From assembly GCF_000813425.1 (NCBI RefSeq), contig NZ_JWIB01000010.1:1-64000 (forward strand): 64,000 bases of DNA. The letters run 5' to 3'. The DNA comes from Sporosarcina sp. ZBG7A (GTDB lineage Bacteria > Bacillota > Bacilli > Bacillales_A > Planococcaceae). The position numbers and the translations under genes were made by a program. Under the pieces are notes generated by a model, which was not told the origin of the DNA, searched no databases, and saw only the letters and a program-made list of their open reading frames with translations. Positions 51,789-61,159 of this stretch are shown here, in pieces; positions within the stretch are counted from its first letter, which is position 1, and the number at the start of each line of letters is the position of its first letter.

Positions 51789-52189
51789 TAGGTCTCTTCC
51801 TTTACCAATGCACTAATTTTTTTCATCTTTTTTAAATAGTTCTGTTCATTCTCTTTTTCGATTAACTTGTTTGTTTCCAACAACACTTTGCTATCTGCGG
51901 ATACCGTAATTTTCAGTTCCGGATACATTTTCTCCAGCTCTTTCGTAAGTTCCTTGGCAATCTTACGCTTTTTAAATCTTTCAAAGGTATTAACGCGTAA
52001 CCCCGCAATCAACCGATCATCATGGATCAGCATGACTGCATTTTTAAGACGCTTATCTTCTTTCAACAACGTTTCCGCTTGTTGTTCATCTATATCTGTT
52101 GTATTAACGGTTTTAAAACCAATCGAAGTCGAGCAACCCGCCAGCAGAACTAGGATGAAAACAAGGAGCAGTATTTTACGAATCGCCAT
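51788..52189 (-). CDS. YhcN/YlaJ-family sporulation lipoprotein
   Basis: This protein of about 133 residues has a lipoprotein signal (VLLAGCST) and the YhcN/YlaJ core (NAVMLIHDDRLIAGLRVNTFERFKK, PELKITVSADSKV). Such lipoproteins sit in the spore inner membrane and accompany SpoVA2-type operons. The ATG at 52189 is close to GGAGGGG; a longer frame to 52237 would include the predicted sigma-G promoter and is rejected. Confidence 0.85.
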   Translation of the reverse strand: MAIRKILLLVFILVLLAGCSTSIGFKTVNTTDIDEQQAETLLKEDKRLKNAVMLIHDDRLIAGLRVNTFERFKKRKIAKELTKELEKMYPELKITVSADSKVLLETNKLIEKENEQNYLKKMKKISALVKEET

Positions 52190-52205
52190 CCCCTCCTTTT
52201 TTAAC

Positions 52206-52235
52206 CAGTATGCCTTTTTTGTATGCATTTTATTC
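52206..52235 (-). promoter_or_regulatory. Candidate sigma-G promoter of the spoVA operon
   Basis: On the minus strand GAATA (52235-52231) is exactly 18 bp from CATACTG (52212-52206), one mismatch from the sigma-G -10 CATNNTA. spoVA genes are sigma-G-dependent in B. subtilis. Confidence 0.55.
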
Positions 52236-52274
52236 ATAACGGTTCAAGCGCCCTGCCAATAGGTAGCTGAATGC

Positions 52275-52283
52275 CATAAGGTA
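52275..52283 (+). promoter_or_regulatory. Candidate sigma-K -10 of the cotZ-like gene
   Basis: CATAAGGTA fits the sigma-K -10 CATANNNTA exactly, 31 bases before the ATG; a weak CCA lies at -35 distance. Confidence 0.5.
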
Positions 52284-52313
52284 TAGAGAACAAACGAGAG
52301 GAGGAAATGATCA

Positions 52314-52853
52314 ATGAGTTGTGGATGTGGAAAGAACGAAAATACGGGGGATAAGGTGAATCCGATTCAAGGACACTGTGTTTGTGAGGCAGTTCGCTTC
52401 ATTAAACGCCTTCAAGATACGCACACAGATGAAGATTGCTTCGACTGTGATACAGACTGCTTTATGAGACCGCTTGGCAGTTTAGTAAGTCCTGCAAGCG
52501 AACGTTTCAATACACGGGTGTTTTCTTTACTAACAGAGGACGGTGACTTCTTTAAAGCGATGTATCGTCCTAAGAGCCATACACATCATCATGGCATCAA
52601 TTGTTTCTCTGTATTCTTCAGAGTCCAAAACATTTTTGACAATTGCTGCGCAACATTGATGGTGCTTGAGCCTCTAGACAAAGACGGAAAACCAGTCGAT
52701 ATTACTGACTGTGGTAAAATTTGCCTTGACAAACTTTGCAAAGTCGAGCGCTTCAGAGCAACAAAGTCTTGTATCACGGTTGACTTGAATTGTTTCTGTG
52801 CAATCCAATGTATCACAGATACATTTGTTACACAGTGCAACACACCAGCATAA
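52314..52853 (+). CDS. CotZ/CotY/ExsY-family spore coat protein
   Basis: This 179-residue Cys-rich protein (about 18 Cys) matches the CotY/CotZ/ExsY family that self-assembles into crystalline crust or exosporium basal layer: CHCVCEAVRFIKRLQD-like start, CFDCDTDCFMRPLG, FFRVQNIFDNCCATLMVLEPL and the C-terminal VDLNCFCAIQC. GAGAGGAGG precedes the ATG. It is monocistronic and divergent from the spoVA operon. Confidence 0.92.
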   Translation: MSCGCGKNENTGDKVNPIQGHCVCEAVRFIKRLQDTHTDEDCFDCDTDCFMRPLGSLVSPASERFNTRVFSLLTEDGDFFKAMYRPKSHTHHHGINCFSVFFRVQNIFDNCCATLMVLEPLDKDGKPVDITDCGKICLDKLCKVERFRATKSCITVDLNCFCAIQCITDTFVTQCNTPA

Positions 52854-52874
52854 GCATCATCCCCGCGATGCACG

Positions 52875-52909
52875 AAAGGAGACTCCCCACTTGGGTAGTC
52901 TCCTTTTTA
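52875..52909 (+). terminator. Terminator of the cotZ-like gene
   Basis: AAAGGAGACT and AGTCTCCTTT flank a C/T-rich loop and are followed by TT. Confidence 0.85.
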
Positions 52910-52916
52910 TTCGTAT

Positions 52917-52956
52917 TAAAAAGCGTCTCAGACTAGTTAGCCTGAGACGCTTTTTC
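52917..52956. terminator. Bidirectional terminator, serves cotO
   Basis: AAAAAGCGTCTCAG and CTGAGACGCTTTTT form a 14-bp stem around a 10-nt loop. Confidence 0.88.
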
Positions 52957-53392
52957 ATGTGAACGGTGTTCCTTTCCAGAACACTTCCTCGATTTCCTGT
53001 AAGTCCAGCGTCCGTATTTCATCCATATCTTTGCTTTCTTGCTTCACTTCAATCGCAATCTGCGAATCGGTCATAGCGGAGATACCGCCTGTCAGTAATT
53101 GACCGTTCACCAAGAATTGGAGAGGACGATAAGCATTGCGAGGAAACGGTTCAGCTAAGTAACGTAACCTTTTGACGACTGGAGACTCTACCGTTGCTTC
53201 AATCACTTGTTGAAGTACTATGTCTTCTTGAGGCACTGTTTCTTCTTGAGAATGTTCGTTTTGTTCCATTAGTTCAGGGTCATTACCTGACCAATAAATA
53301 GACGTACTCTCTTCTTTAACAACCTCGACAATCGTTACCATAGGGGGGCCGTCGATAAAAAGCAAAGGAACTTGAAGTGAAATATGCGCCAC
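52955..53392 (-). CDS. CotO-like spore coat protein
   Basis: This 145-residue protein fits the CotO (YjbX) family, a morphogenetic coat protein encoded near cotZ in B. subtilis: a N-terminal PLLFIDGPPMVTIVEVV, a Glu/Gln-rich variable middle, and a conserved C-terminal half (PFPRNAYRPLQFLVNGQL, VKQESKDMDEIRTLDLQEI). The C-terminal beta segment again has a small-barrel look. A possible sigma-K promoter (CAC-16-CATATAATG, 53432-53406) precedes it. Confidence 0.8.
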   Translation of the reverse strand: MAHISLQVPLLFIDGPPMVTIVEVVKEESTSIYWSGNDPELMEQNEHSQEETVPQEDIVLQQVIEATVESPVVKRLRYLAEPFPRNAYRPLQFLVNGQLLTGGISAMTDSQIAIEVKQESKDMDEIRTLDLQEIEEVFWKGTPFT

Positions 53393-53440
53393 ATCCTTTT
53401 TACTGCATTATATGCAACATCTGCCCATGCGTGACTGACG

Positions 53441-54814
53441 TTATAGAAGGTTGATGAATGTAGTCGCTAATCCTAAGTAAATTAAAATACTGATCAAGTC
53501 ATTCAATGTGGTGATGAACGGACCTGAAGCGACAGCTGGGTCAATCTTCATTTTGTGCATAAACAAAGGGATGAACGATCCAGAAATAGTTGCCGCAAAA
53601 ATCGAAACGAAAATCGCTGCTCCTACTAGCATTCCGATTACCAATTCGTGTTTCCAAAAAAAGATCAAACCGATTACAAAGACTCCACATATGAATCCGG
53701 TAATTAATCCGGTTCCCGCTTCTCTTATTAATAATTTGAGTTTACTTTCATCTTCGATATCCCGTGTTGCAATTCCTCGGACCGCAACTGCGAGAGCTTG
53801 TGTACCACTGTTACCAGCAGTTCCTGCAATTAAAGGAATAAATGCCGCTAGCAATGCAACTTGTGAAATCGTATCTGTAAACATATCAATCAAGTTTGCT
53901 GTGATCATTCCAAGTATTAGCAAAATAATAAGCCATGGAACTCGCTTCTTCGCTGCAGATAATGAATTTTTGTCAAATGTATCCATATTTGATACACCGG
54001 CTAATTTCGAGTAGTCATCCGATGCCTCTTCTTCAAGGACATCGAGCACGTCATCGACTGTAACAATTCCGAGTATATGTTGCTGAAAATCTACGACTGG
54101 TACAGCAAGCAAGTTATAGTCTTGTGTTGTACGGGCAACGTCTTCCTGATCGTCTGACACGAGTACGCTGACAACACGTTCATTCATAATGGTGTTAATC
54201 AGGACATCCTCTTCAGAGGTAATCAAGTCACGTAACGATACAACCCCGGTTAGCCGGTTGTCATCATCCACAACAAAGACGTAGTAAATTGTTTCAGCAC
54301 TTGGAGCCTGAATGCGAAGGATATTCATGGCAGATCGAACAGTGGAATTCTCGGGAACTGTGACATACTCAGTCGTCATGATCGATCCAGCTGTGTGTTC
54401 TTCGTAGTGCAATAGCTCCTTGATTTGAGCAGCTGCTTCTTTGTCCATGAGTGTCAAATAGCTGACACTTTGGGACTTATCGAGTTCTTTCAGGACATCG
54501 ACCGCGTTATCCACAAACATGTAAGAAATCATCTCTGCGGCATACGTCGCCTCCATCTCCTGAAGGAACTCTTCGTATTCATCTTCATCAATTTCACTTG
54601 TTTCAAAAATCTCCGCCATTTCTTTAGGAGATAAGAAGTAGTACATCGTTTTCCGAAGTTCAGCTCCAGCCTCTTCATAGAAGATTGCGCGATCATAAGG
54701 ATGGAGTAGCAAATACTCATCACGGAACGCTTTGATATCTTGCCGTTCTAAATCTTCTCGTAGCTTCTCTTCGTTAAAATCCACTTCTTCATTGCGGTCC
54801 TCTGTTGTTTCCAT
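53441..54814 (-). CDS. mgtE: Magnesium transporter MgtE
   Basis: This protein of about 457 residues is an MgtE-type Mg2+ channel: N-terminal MgtE N domain (residues ~15-115), paired CBS domains (~120-250, e.g. GSIMTTEYVTVPENSTV) and five transmembrane helices with the pore motifs PLIAGTAGNSGTQALAV and KIDPAVASGPFITTLND. The ATG at 54814 follows AAGGAAGG; the nine-codon extension to 54841 is unlikely. No M-box riboswitch is visible upstream, unlike B. subtilis mgtE. Confidence 0.92.
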   Translation of the reverse strand: METTEDRNEEVDFNEEKLREDLERQDIKAFRDEYLLLHPYDRAIFYEEAGAELRKTMYYFLSPKEMAEIFETSEIDEDEYEEFLQEMEATYAAEMISYMFVDNAVDVLKELDKSQSVSYLTLMDKEAAAQIKELLHYEEHTAGSIMTTEYVTVPENSTVRSAMNILRIQAPSAETIYYVFVVDDDNRLTGVVSLRDLITSEEDVLINTIMNERVVSVLVSDDQEDVARTTQDYNLLAVPVVDFQQHILGIVTVDDVLDVLEEEASDDYSKLAGVSNMDTFDKNSLSAAKKRVPWLIILLILGMITANLIDMFTDTISQVALLAAFIPLIAGTAGNSGTQALAVAVRGIATRDIEDESKLKLLIREAGTGLITGFICGVFVIGLIFFWKHELVIGMLVGAAIFVSIFAATISGSFIPLFMHKMKIDPAVASGPFITTLNDLISILIYLGLATTFINLL

Positions 54815-54906
54815 GGCTACACCTTCCTTTCTTTTCGCCATTTGGCACTACTCCTGTATACTACTTGTGTACTTTACAAATACTTCGTAAAAGGGAGTGT
54901 ATTTAT

Positions 54907-55647
54907 ATGTTCGATATTATCGGTGACATACATGGTTGTTATGATGAACTGCTTGATTTACTAAACACTCTTGGCTATTCCCTAAAGTCCGGAATTCCAA
55001 TCCACCCCTCTGGCAGAGAGATTGCATTTGTCGGAGATGGCATGGATCGGGGACCTTCGTCCTTACAAGTGATGCAACTTTTGTTTGCGATGCAAGACAA
55101 AGGTCAACTCATTTATTCCCCGGGAAATCATTGTAACAAATTATATCGTTTTGCTAAGGGCAATGATGTGCAGCAAATGCACGGGCTAGAGACTACGGTT
55201 GCAGAGCTTGACTCTTTGCCCAAAGAAAAACGAGCGCAAACGCTAAAACGATATCGACAGTTCTACGAAGAGCTGCCTCTTTATCACCAGTTAGACAGCG
55301 AAAAACTTATCATCGCACATGCTGGGCTACCTGAGCAATTGATTGGCGCTCCTCCGTCAAGAACCGTACGCACATTTGTCCTCTATGGAGATATCTCAGG
55401 AAAAACATTATCAGACGGACGCCCTGAACGCCGTGATTGGGCGAAGTCTTATCATGGAACCCCATGGATTGTTTATGGACATACCCCGGTTAAAGAGCCC
55501 CGTTTTAAACATCACACGGTAAATATTGATACAGGATGTGTGTTTGGAGGTAAATTGACAGCGCTCCGATGGCCAGAACTTGAAACCGTTTCGGTAGCTT
55601 CAAAACAACCGTTTCAACCTGAGAAGTTTACCGTGTATTCTTCTTGA
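54907..55647 (+). CDS. prpE: Bis(5'-nucleosyl)-tetraphosphatase PrpE
   Basis: This protein of about 246 residues is a calcineurin-like phosphoesterase with all metal motifs: GDIHGCYDEL, GDGMDRGP, GNHCNK, HAGLPE and YGHTPV. In B. subtilis PrpE hydrolyses Ap4A and influences spore germination. The frame is open from 54805, but the ATG at 54907 with AAGGGAG upstream gives the known length. Its end overlaps the convergent rluA-type gene by 34 bases. Confidence 0.9.
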   Translation: MFDIIGDIHGCYDELLDLLNTLGYSLKSGIPIHPSGREIAFVGDGMDRGPSSLQVMQLLFAMQDKGQLIYSPGNHCNKLYRFAKGNDVQQMHGLETTVAELDSLPKEKRAQTLKRYRQFYEELPLYHQLDSEKLIIAHAGLPEQLIGAPPSRTVRTFVLYGDISGKTLSDGRPERRDWAKSYHGTPWIVYGHTPVKEPRFKHHTVNIDTGCVFGGKLTALRWPELETVSVASKQPFQPEKFTVYSS

Positions 55648-56564
55648 GATTTCGGTTCCATCGGCATAAGCCTTAACAGATCACCTGGAAGTTCACTCGC
55701 ATACGTAACGTTTTCGTTTGTAGAAGGATGCTTAAACCATATCGATGCACAATGAAGAGCTTGCCGTGTGATTAAGTCACATGGACCTCCATACAAGTCA
55801 TCCCCAAGCAAAGGATGTCCGACGTGCGCCATATGTACGCGGATTTGATGGGTTCTCCCTGTATGTAGTTGGAGCTCAACAGCCGTATATCGATTGTTGC
55901 ACATTTCAAAACGACCCGTAACACGTACATCGGTACGCGCATATTGCCCATCTGGCCGAACCATTCGTTCAATAATACTGCCGTCTTTCCTACCAATCGG
56001 CGACTCTATCGTAAACGCTTCTTCAATTACCCAACCACTTACGAACGCAATATATCGTCTACCAAACCCTGTTTGCTGCATTTGCGTGCTCATGAGGTGA
56101 TGGATATGACGATTTTTTGCGATACAGACAACACCGGATGTGTCTGTGTCCAAGCGGGTTACTACGTGAACTGTCGCAGGATGGTGTTCAACTGAGTATT
56201 TCCCATAAATTGTATTTGCGAGAGTTCCATTTGGATGATTCCTTGATGGAATAGTTCCTTGTCCAGCAGGTTTTTCCACAATTAGAATCGAATCGTCTTC
56301 GTCTAAAATAGAAAGTTCTCCATGCTCCGGCTTCAACCCATTACCTATCTCTTCAGGAGGAAATTCAATAATTACGTGATCCCCCAGTTCAAGCATCCAC
56401 CGGACAGTTCGTTCTTCTCCGTTCACTAAAATCCGACCACCGTCAAATTTAACGGCAGTCAATGCTCTTTTGGATATACCTTTCTTCTTAAGAAAGTCTC
56501 TTAGAAGGATCCGCTCTTCTGTGATAAATTTTAGTAACAGCGTCGAAACGTTACTTTTCTTCAT
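55614..56564 (-). CDS. yjbO: RluA-family pseudouridine synthase, YjbO
   Basis: This protein of about 316 residues is a RluA/RluD-type rRNA pseudouridine synthase: an N-terminal S4-like domain ([29 protein letters not shown]) and the catalytic motif [10 protein letters not shown], with [23 protein letters not shown]. The target uridine is unknown. It overlaps the nadK end by 14 bases and lacks a clear ribosome site, so translation is probably coupled. It is the last gene of yjbL-relQ-nadK-yjbO. Confidence 0.88.
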   Translation of the reverse strand: MKKSNVSTLLLKFITEERILLRDFLKKKGISKRALTAVKFDGGRILVNGEERTVRWMLELGDHVIIEFPPEEIGNGLKPEHGELSILDEDDSILIVEKPAGQGTIPSRNHPNGTLANTIYGKYSVEHHPATVHVVTRLDTDTSGVVCIAKNRHIHHLMSTQMQQTGFGRRYIAFVSGWVIEEAFTIESPIGRKDGSIIERMVRPDGQYARTDVRVTGRFEMCNNRYTAVELQLHTGRTHQIRVHMAHVGHPLLGDDLYGGPCDLITRQALHCASIWFKHPSTNENVTYASELPGDLLRLMPMEPKSQEEYTVNFSG

Positions 56565-57360
56565 CGCTGGCAACAAACGATTCGGACACCCGTTTCCAAA
56601 ATGGGAAAGGTCTAAAACGAGCGAACGAAATTCGTTCCTTCGATACTTTGTATTCGATGGACTTCACATCTTTTTGAAGCAACTGCAGGTGGTCAACAGT
56701 TACCATAAAATCAGGTCCCTTTACTGGTTTTAATAGACATGAATGATGTGATGGAAGGACTAACGGTGAGCCTACAGTCCGGAATACCCGGTTATTTATG
56801 GACGCCATCTCAGTCAGTTGCATGCATGACAAAGAAGGATGCAAAATCGCACCATTCAATGACTTACTATATGCAGTTGAACCGGATGGTGTGGACATGC
56901 ATAAACCATCACCTCGGAATCGTTCAAAATGTTCTCCGTTCAGTTCCACATCCATAACAAGAGTGACTTCCGGAGATTTAATCGTCGATTCGTTCAAGGC
57001 AAGATACGTAGATTTTTCTTCGGAATGCGTATATGAAATTTCCACTTCTAGGAGTGGATATTGCACGACATGATAGTCCTTTCGTGCAATCATGATGACT
57101 AATTTCTCGATTTCTTCAGGCTTCCAATCTGCATAAAACCCAAGATGGCCTGTGTGGATTCCGACAAATGCAGTTTCGTTCAGTCGATGCACATACTTAT
57201 GAAAACCATGCAATAACGTTCCATCTCCACCGATTGAAAGGACGATATCTGGCTCAACCTCGTCATATTCCAAACCAAACTCCACCAAATATTCTTTTGC
57301 CTCCGCCATCAAACGGTTAGATAACTCATCACCGCGTGATTGGATCACAAACTTCATCAT
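56551..57360 (-). CDS. nadK: NAD kinase
   Basis: This protein of about 269 residues phosphorylates NAD to NADP. It shows [22 protein letters not shown] and [17 protein letters not shown]. The ATG at 57360 (or 57357) follows AAGGGGG and overlaps the relQ stop, so expression is coupled to the alarmone synthetase. Confidence 0.95.
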   Translation of the reverse strand: MMKFVIQSRGDELSNRLMAEAKEYLVEFGLEYDEVEPDIVLSIGGDGTLLHGFHKYVHRLNETAFVGIHTGHLGFYADWKPEEIEKLVIMIARKDYHVVQYPLLEVEISYTHSEEKSTYLALNESTIKSPEVTLVMDVELNGEHFERFRGDGLCMSTPSGSTAYSKSLNGAILHPSLSCMQLTEMASINNRVFRTVGSPLVLPSHHSCLLKPVKGPDFMVTVDHLQLLQKDVKSIEYKVSKERISFARFRPFPFWKRVSESFVASDEEK

Positions 57361-58031
57361 TCTGGTTCCCCCTTCCATGAGGTATCTTGAATATCTCGTT
57401 TTTCCGTTTCTTTAAACGAACTGAAGTACGATTGTGCTTCATGAATTTCATCTCGGATTAATGACATTTCTTCATCTAATCGAAAAGCGGCTTCAGCAGC
57501 TCCTTCAAGTCTTTGTCGAATCACATCCGGGAGCTCGCCTTGGTACTTATAATTTAAAGAATGCTCAATTGAGGCCCAAAAATTCATCGCAAGTGTCCTT
57601 ATTTGAATTTCAGCAAGAATCGTCTTTTCACCATGAATCGTCTCGACAGGATATTCAATAATAATATGGAACGAGCGGTAACCGCTCTGCTTTTTGTTCG
57701 ATATGTAGTCTCTCTCTTCGACAATCTTTAAGTCATTCCGCTGTCTAAGCATGCCAACTACACTGCCGATATCATCGACAAACTGACACATTATCCGAAG
57801 TCCTGCAATGTCAGGGACTTCAGCAGCAAGTTCTGGAGATGGCTCGAATGGAATGTTTTTTTCGAGAGTTTTGTCATAAATGCTTGCAAGCGGTTTAACG
57901 CGTCCTGTCACAAACTCAACTGGCGCATGCAAGTCTTCCAACTTGTATTGATGCCGCAAGCCTTTTAACTTCACCTTAAGCTCCACAACCGCTTGCTTAT
58001 AGGGAGCAAGAAAATCATTCCACATTCTCAT
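57357..58031 (-). CDS. relQ: Small alarmone synthetase RelQ (YjbM/SasB)
   Basis: This 224-residue single-domain (p)ppGpp synthetase lacks hydrolase and regulatory domains. Diagnostic motifs are [30 protein letters not shown] and [26 protein letters not shown] sequence, with a helical C-terminal segment for tetramer formation. GGAGGAGG precedes the ATG. The order with nadK is the same as in B. subtilis. Confidence 0.94.
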   Translation of the reverse strand: MRMWNDFLAPYKQAVVELKVKLKGLRHQYKLEDLHAPVEFVTGRVKPLASIYDKTLEKNIPFEPSPELAAEVPDIAGLRIMCQFVDDIGSVVGMLRQRNDLKIVEERDYISNKKQSGYRSFHIIIEYPVETIHGEKTILAEIQIRTLAMNFWASIEHSLNYKYQGELPDVIRQRLEGAAEAAFRLDEEMSLIRDEIHEAQSYFSSFKETEKRDIQDTSWKGEPE

Positions 58032-58058
58032 ACAAATGCCTCCTCCCGTCCGTTCATG

Positions 58059-58451
58059 TTAGCTAGTTTGTTGTAGTGTCTGTTTGAATGCTTGCTCCAC
58101 AGCGAGCATGAACTCTTCTCCGTAATTTCCATTACCTTCTATATTAAAAATCAACATCATCAATTCTTCTGTAAATCCAATTAGTTGAACAGATCCATCT
58201 TCACTCTCTATTAAAGGATCCCCATTATCCATTTCAATTAGTTGTTGCATGAGTGCCCATACTTCTTGCGTAAAATGCAGGTACTGATATTCTTCTCCAT
58301 CTTCAAATAGATACACAAAACTAAGTGCATCTGAATCAGTAATCATCTTCCCTGAGGGGGAATCTCCAAGCATTTTTGTTGTCCCATCATAAGTGAAACA
58401 AACGGTTCCTTCTTTTAATTGTCCTTCAGTAATTCGATGTTCTATACGCAC
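58059..58451 (-). CDS. Hypothetical protein at the yjbL position
   Basis: This 130-residue acidic protein (GTG start after AGAGGGAAAA) has no recognised domain. It contains LSFVYLFEDGEEYQYLHFTQEVW and ends in a helix (MLAVEQAFKQTLQQ). It occupies the place of B. subtilis yjbL directly before relQ, 27 bases away, and is likely cotranscribed. Function unknown. Confidence 0.7.
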   Translation of the reverse strand: MRIEHRITEGQLKEGTVCFTYDGTTKMLGDSPSGKMITDSDALSFVYLFEDGEEYQYLHFTQEVWALMQQLIEMDNGDPLIESEDGSVQLIGFTEELMMLIFNIEGNGNYGEEFMLAVEQAFKQTLQQTS

Positions 58452-58608
58452 TTTTCCCTCTTCCCTTCCCCTATCAGTCAGTATGAATAGTTTACCATAG
58501 AGTCGTCACTGTTGCAGTCAGGTTTGTGCTTTCAGTCATGAAATTGATATACTGACAGAAGAACTAGAATTGCCACGGATGATTAAGTATCGGAAAGGAT
58601 CGATTAGT

Positions 58609-59316
58609 ATGGACACGAAAATGATTCGTACATTGTTCGAATTGAATTCACTACAGGCTCTAGGGGCTGTTCACTCTGCAACCGAAACGAAAACAGGAGG
58701 CACGGATTTCTTTCAATCGTTATTAAACGAAATGACGAGTGAGAGCTCCATTTCTGATTCGCTTTCAAGCTTCTCAGCGACAACACTTGGTAGTATTCAA
58801 TCTCCACAAGGGATGAATTCGTTTGCGTTCTACTCCCCTCCATCTGTCCATTCGCCTACTGATGCAACTCAATACATTGAACAAGTTTCAGCGAGCAGAC
58901 CTCCGCTCTCGTATAACGGAGGCAGTGTCAGCACTGCTTATGCGCCATTAATCAGCAAAGCTGCAAAAAGATATGACGTTCCACCTAGTCTGATTGCCGC
59001 TGTCATCAAGCAAGAATCAAATTTTAATAAAGATGTAGTCAGTCACGCTGGTGCAACAGGACTTATGCAACTCATGCCCGGCACGGCCAAGTTTCTTGGT
59101 GTTTCGAACGCATCCGATCCAGAGCAAAATATAATGGGCGGCGCTAAATACTTACGACAAATGCTCGACCAGTTCGGAGGCGATTTGAAATTATCGCTTG
59201 CTGCTTATAACGCAGGTCCAGGAAACGTCCGTAAATACGGAGGAATCCCGCCATTCCGCGAGACACAAAATTACGTCACCAAAGTTATGAACAACTATAA
59301 TACCTTTAATGCGTAA
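58609..59316 (+). CDS. yjbJ: Lytic transglycosylase, YjbJ
   Basis: This protein of about 235 residues has a C-terminal SLT/goose-lysozyme-like domain: catalytic glutamate in VIKQESNFN (near residue 138), then [12 protein letters not shown] and [11 protein letters not shown]. It cleaves peptidoglycan glycan strands. The N-terminal ~110 residues are Ser/Thr-rich and unstructured; there is no signal peptide. The ATG at 58609 follows AAAGGAT; a longer frame opens at 58570. It precedes yjbI and spxH in the same direction. Confidence 0.85.
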   Translation: MDTKMIRTLFELNSLQALGAVHSATETKTGGTDFFQSLLNEMTSESSISDSLSSFSATTLGSIQSPQGMNSFAFYSPPSVHSPTDATQYIEQVSASRPPLSYNGGSVSTAYAPLISKAAKRYDVPPSLIAAVIKQESNFNKDVVSHAGATGLMQLMPGTAKFLGVSNASDPEQNIMGGAKYLRQMLDQFGGDLKLSLAAYNAGPGNVRKYGGIPPFRETQNYVTKVMNNYNTFNA

Positions 59317-59410
59317 GTTGAACCAGACGAATGAAAGCTATTTATTTGTGAAAGTTTTATGTGGTTGCTAAAATAGAAGTACAGAGTTACAACAAAGGAG
59401 AATGACATCC

Positions 59411-59803
59411 ATGACACGAAAGCCTTTGATACCCTTTGAGGAGATCGGTGAAGCACGTTTGTCGGATCTTATCGACCGGTTTTACGCCAAAGTGGCTGTT
59501 CATCCGGACTTAATTCCCATTTTCCCATCAGACCTAACAGAAACTGCCCGTAAACAAAAGCAATTTCAGACACAATATCTGGGCGGACCTAATATATATA
59601 CAGAAGAACACGGACATCCGATGATGAAAGCTAGACATATGCCATTCGCAATCACACCCACACGAGCCAAAGCCTGGCTAGCTTGTATGGCTGAAGCGAT
59701 GGATGAGGTTGGTCTTGATGGACCACTTCGTGAAATTTATTACCAACGCCTCGTCTTAACAGCCAATCACATGGTGAACCGGAGCGAGGAGGGAGATCAG
59801 TGA
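59411..59803 (+). CDS. yjbI: Truncated haemoglobin, YjbI
   Basis: This protein of about 130 residues is a group II truncated haemoglobin. The B-helix tyrosine lies in DRFYAKVAVHP, the E-helix region GGPNIYTEEHG and the proximal histidine in ARHMPFAI are present. It binds O2 or NO and is linked to oxidative or nitrosative stress. The ATG at 59411 has AAGGAG ten bases upstream; an ATG at 59402 is too close. Its stop overlaps the spxH start by 4 bases. Confidence 0.92.
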   Translation: MTRKPLIPFEEIGEARLSDLIDRFYAKVAVHPDLIPIFPSDLTETARKQKQFQTQYLGGPNIYTEEHGHPMMKARHMPFAITPTRAKAWLACMAEAMDEVGLDGPLREIYYQRLVLTANHMVNRSEEGDQ

Positions 59804-60612
59804 ATCGAAGAACTTTTGCAGAAGTTGAACAGCAGCCGATTGCGCATCCTCGGCCAATTGAATTATACGTATTTCTAGATCCGTTATGCCAAGATTGCTG
59901 GGCACTGCAACCCATCCTTAGAAGATTACAAGTGGAATACGAACGCTATTTCACGTTGCGAATCGGTCTGCTTACGTCCCTACCGAAGATGAATTACAAA
60001 GCACTTCCTTTAGTAGACGACGAATGTGAAGAGATGAGCGGATTTGAAAAAGCACATCCTGCGTTCCCAAGCATTGCGATCAAGGCAGCGGAGTTCCAAG
60101 GAAAACGTGCGGGCTTTAGATTTCTCACAAAATTATTCGAGTATTCATTTCTAAAATCACGTAACGTCAAATCATTTGCAGTACTCGTTGAAATTGCCGA
60201 GAAACTGAAATTGGACAAACAGGAATTCATAAGCGATTTCTTCTCCAGAAACGTACTGCAATCCTTGCAAGTCGATTTACATTTAGCAAAAGAGATGGAA
60301 GTTGTGAAATCCCCTACCTTCGTATTTTTCAACGAAAACATTGAAGACGAAGGCCTCATGGTGGACGGTTCATACAGCTATGAAATCTATGAACAAATTT
60401 TAGAAGAGCTCACGGGATCTCCTATCATACGGGACCGCGCACCTTCATTGGAAGAGTTATTCAGCCGGTTCGAAATGCTTGCAACCGCTGAAATTGCAGC
60501 CATTTACGGTGTCCCTGAAAAAGAGAGCGAACGTGAACTCAAGAAACTTTTACTGAAACAAGAAGTAGAACGCATTTTCATTGATGATAGAGTCTTATGG
60601 CGCAAACGCTAA
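59800..60612 (+). CDS. spxH: ClpXP adaptor protein SpxH (YjbH)
   Basis: This 270-residue DsbA-fold protein delivers the stress regulator Spx to ClpXP for degradation. The CxxC-type motif is CQDC (Cys30, Cys33) in FLDPLCQDCWALQP; a His-rich metal-binding N-terminus as in B. subtilis is reduced here to His16. The start is GTG in a GTGA overlap with yjbI, so haemoglobin and SpxH are coupled. A terminator follows. Confidence 0.92.
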   Translation: MNRRTFAEVEQQPIAHPRPIELYVFLDPLCQDCWALQPILRRLQVEYERYFTLRIGLLTSLPKMNYKALPLVDDECEEMSGFEKAHPAFPSIAIKAAEFQGKRAGFRFLTKLFEYSFLKSRNVKSFAVLVEIAEKLKLDKQEFISDFFSRNVLQSLQVDLHLAKEMEVVKSPTFVFFNENIEDEGLMVDGSYSYEIYEQILEELTGSPIIRDRAPSLEELFSRFEMLATAEIAAIYGVPEKESERELKKLLLKQEVERIFIDDRVLWRKR

Positions 60613-60627
60613 AATAATTGATATAGC

Positions 60628-60663
60628 AAACAGATGGAGAGTTTTTCTCCATCTGTTTTTTTG
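60628..60663 (+). terminator. Terminator of yjbJ-yjbI-spxH
   Basis: AAACAGATGGAG and CTCCATCTGTTT form a 12-bp stem followed by TTTT. Confidence 0.9.
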
Positions 60664-60740
60664 TTTTGAGGTGAGGATTGGGTGGGTGTAGTGGAGAGGA
60701 TTGGTTGGCTTATTCTAGGTTAGGAGCTTTTTTTTGGGGT

Positions 60741-61120
60741 TATGATCAATTCCCACTCTTTATGAGCACATTTCCTGGGTTATGATCACTTTTCGTGATT
60801 TATGAGCACTTTCCCTGGGTTATGATCACTTTTCACGCTTTATGAGCATTTTCCCTGGGTTATGATCACTTTTCGCGCTTTATGAGCACTTTCCCTGGGT
60901 TATGATCACTTTTCACGCTTTATGAGCACTTTCCCTGGGTTATGATCACTTTTCATGCTTTATGATCACTTCCCACGCTTTATGATCACTTTCCCTGGGT
61001 TATGATCACTTTTCATGCTTTATGATCACTTTCCCTGGTTTATAATCACTTCCAGCGCTTTATGATCACTTCCCACGCTCTATGAGCACTTTCCGCAATT
61101 TATGATCACTTCCCACTCTC
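60741..61120. repeat. Tandem array of 19 units with exact 20-bp period
   Basis: Nineteen consecutive 20-base units follow without any insertion. Two alternating forms dominate: TATGATCACTTTTCACGCTT and TATGAGCACTTTCCCTGGGT, strictly alternating in units 1-11 (60741-60960) and mostly the first form later. Each unit starts TAT(G/A)A(T/G)CA; most contain the palindrome TGATCA. The array has no open frame and lies between spxH and roxS. Confidence 0.95.
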
Positions 61121-61159
61121 CAACCACACACTCACCATCATGCAACCTTCGATATTCCT

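Noticed and set aside
51339-52189. Pseudogene hypothesis for the short spoVA operon
   Set aside because: All four genes are full length with tight overlaps and good starts; missing spoVAA/AB/AF genes reflect operon type, not decay.
54815-54906. M-box Mg2+ riboswitch before mgtE
   Set aside because: The divergent gap to prpE is only 92 bp and shows no M-box sequence or fold.
60741-61120. CRISPR array or origin iterons
   Set aside because: Units are contiguous with no variable spacers, so this is not CRISPR. TTATGATCAC is not close enough to a DnaA box (TTATCCACA), and no replication gene is near.
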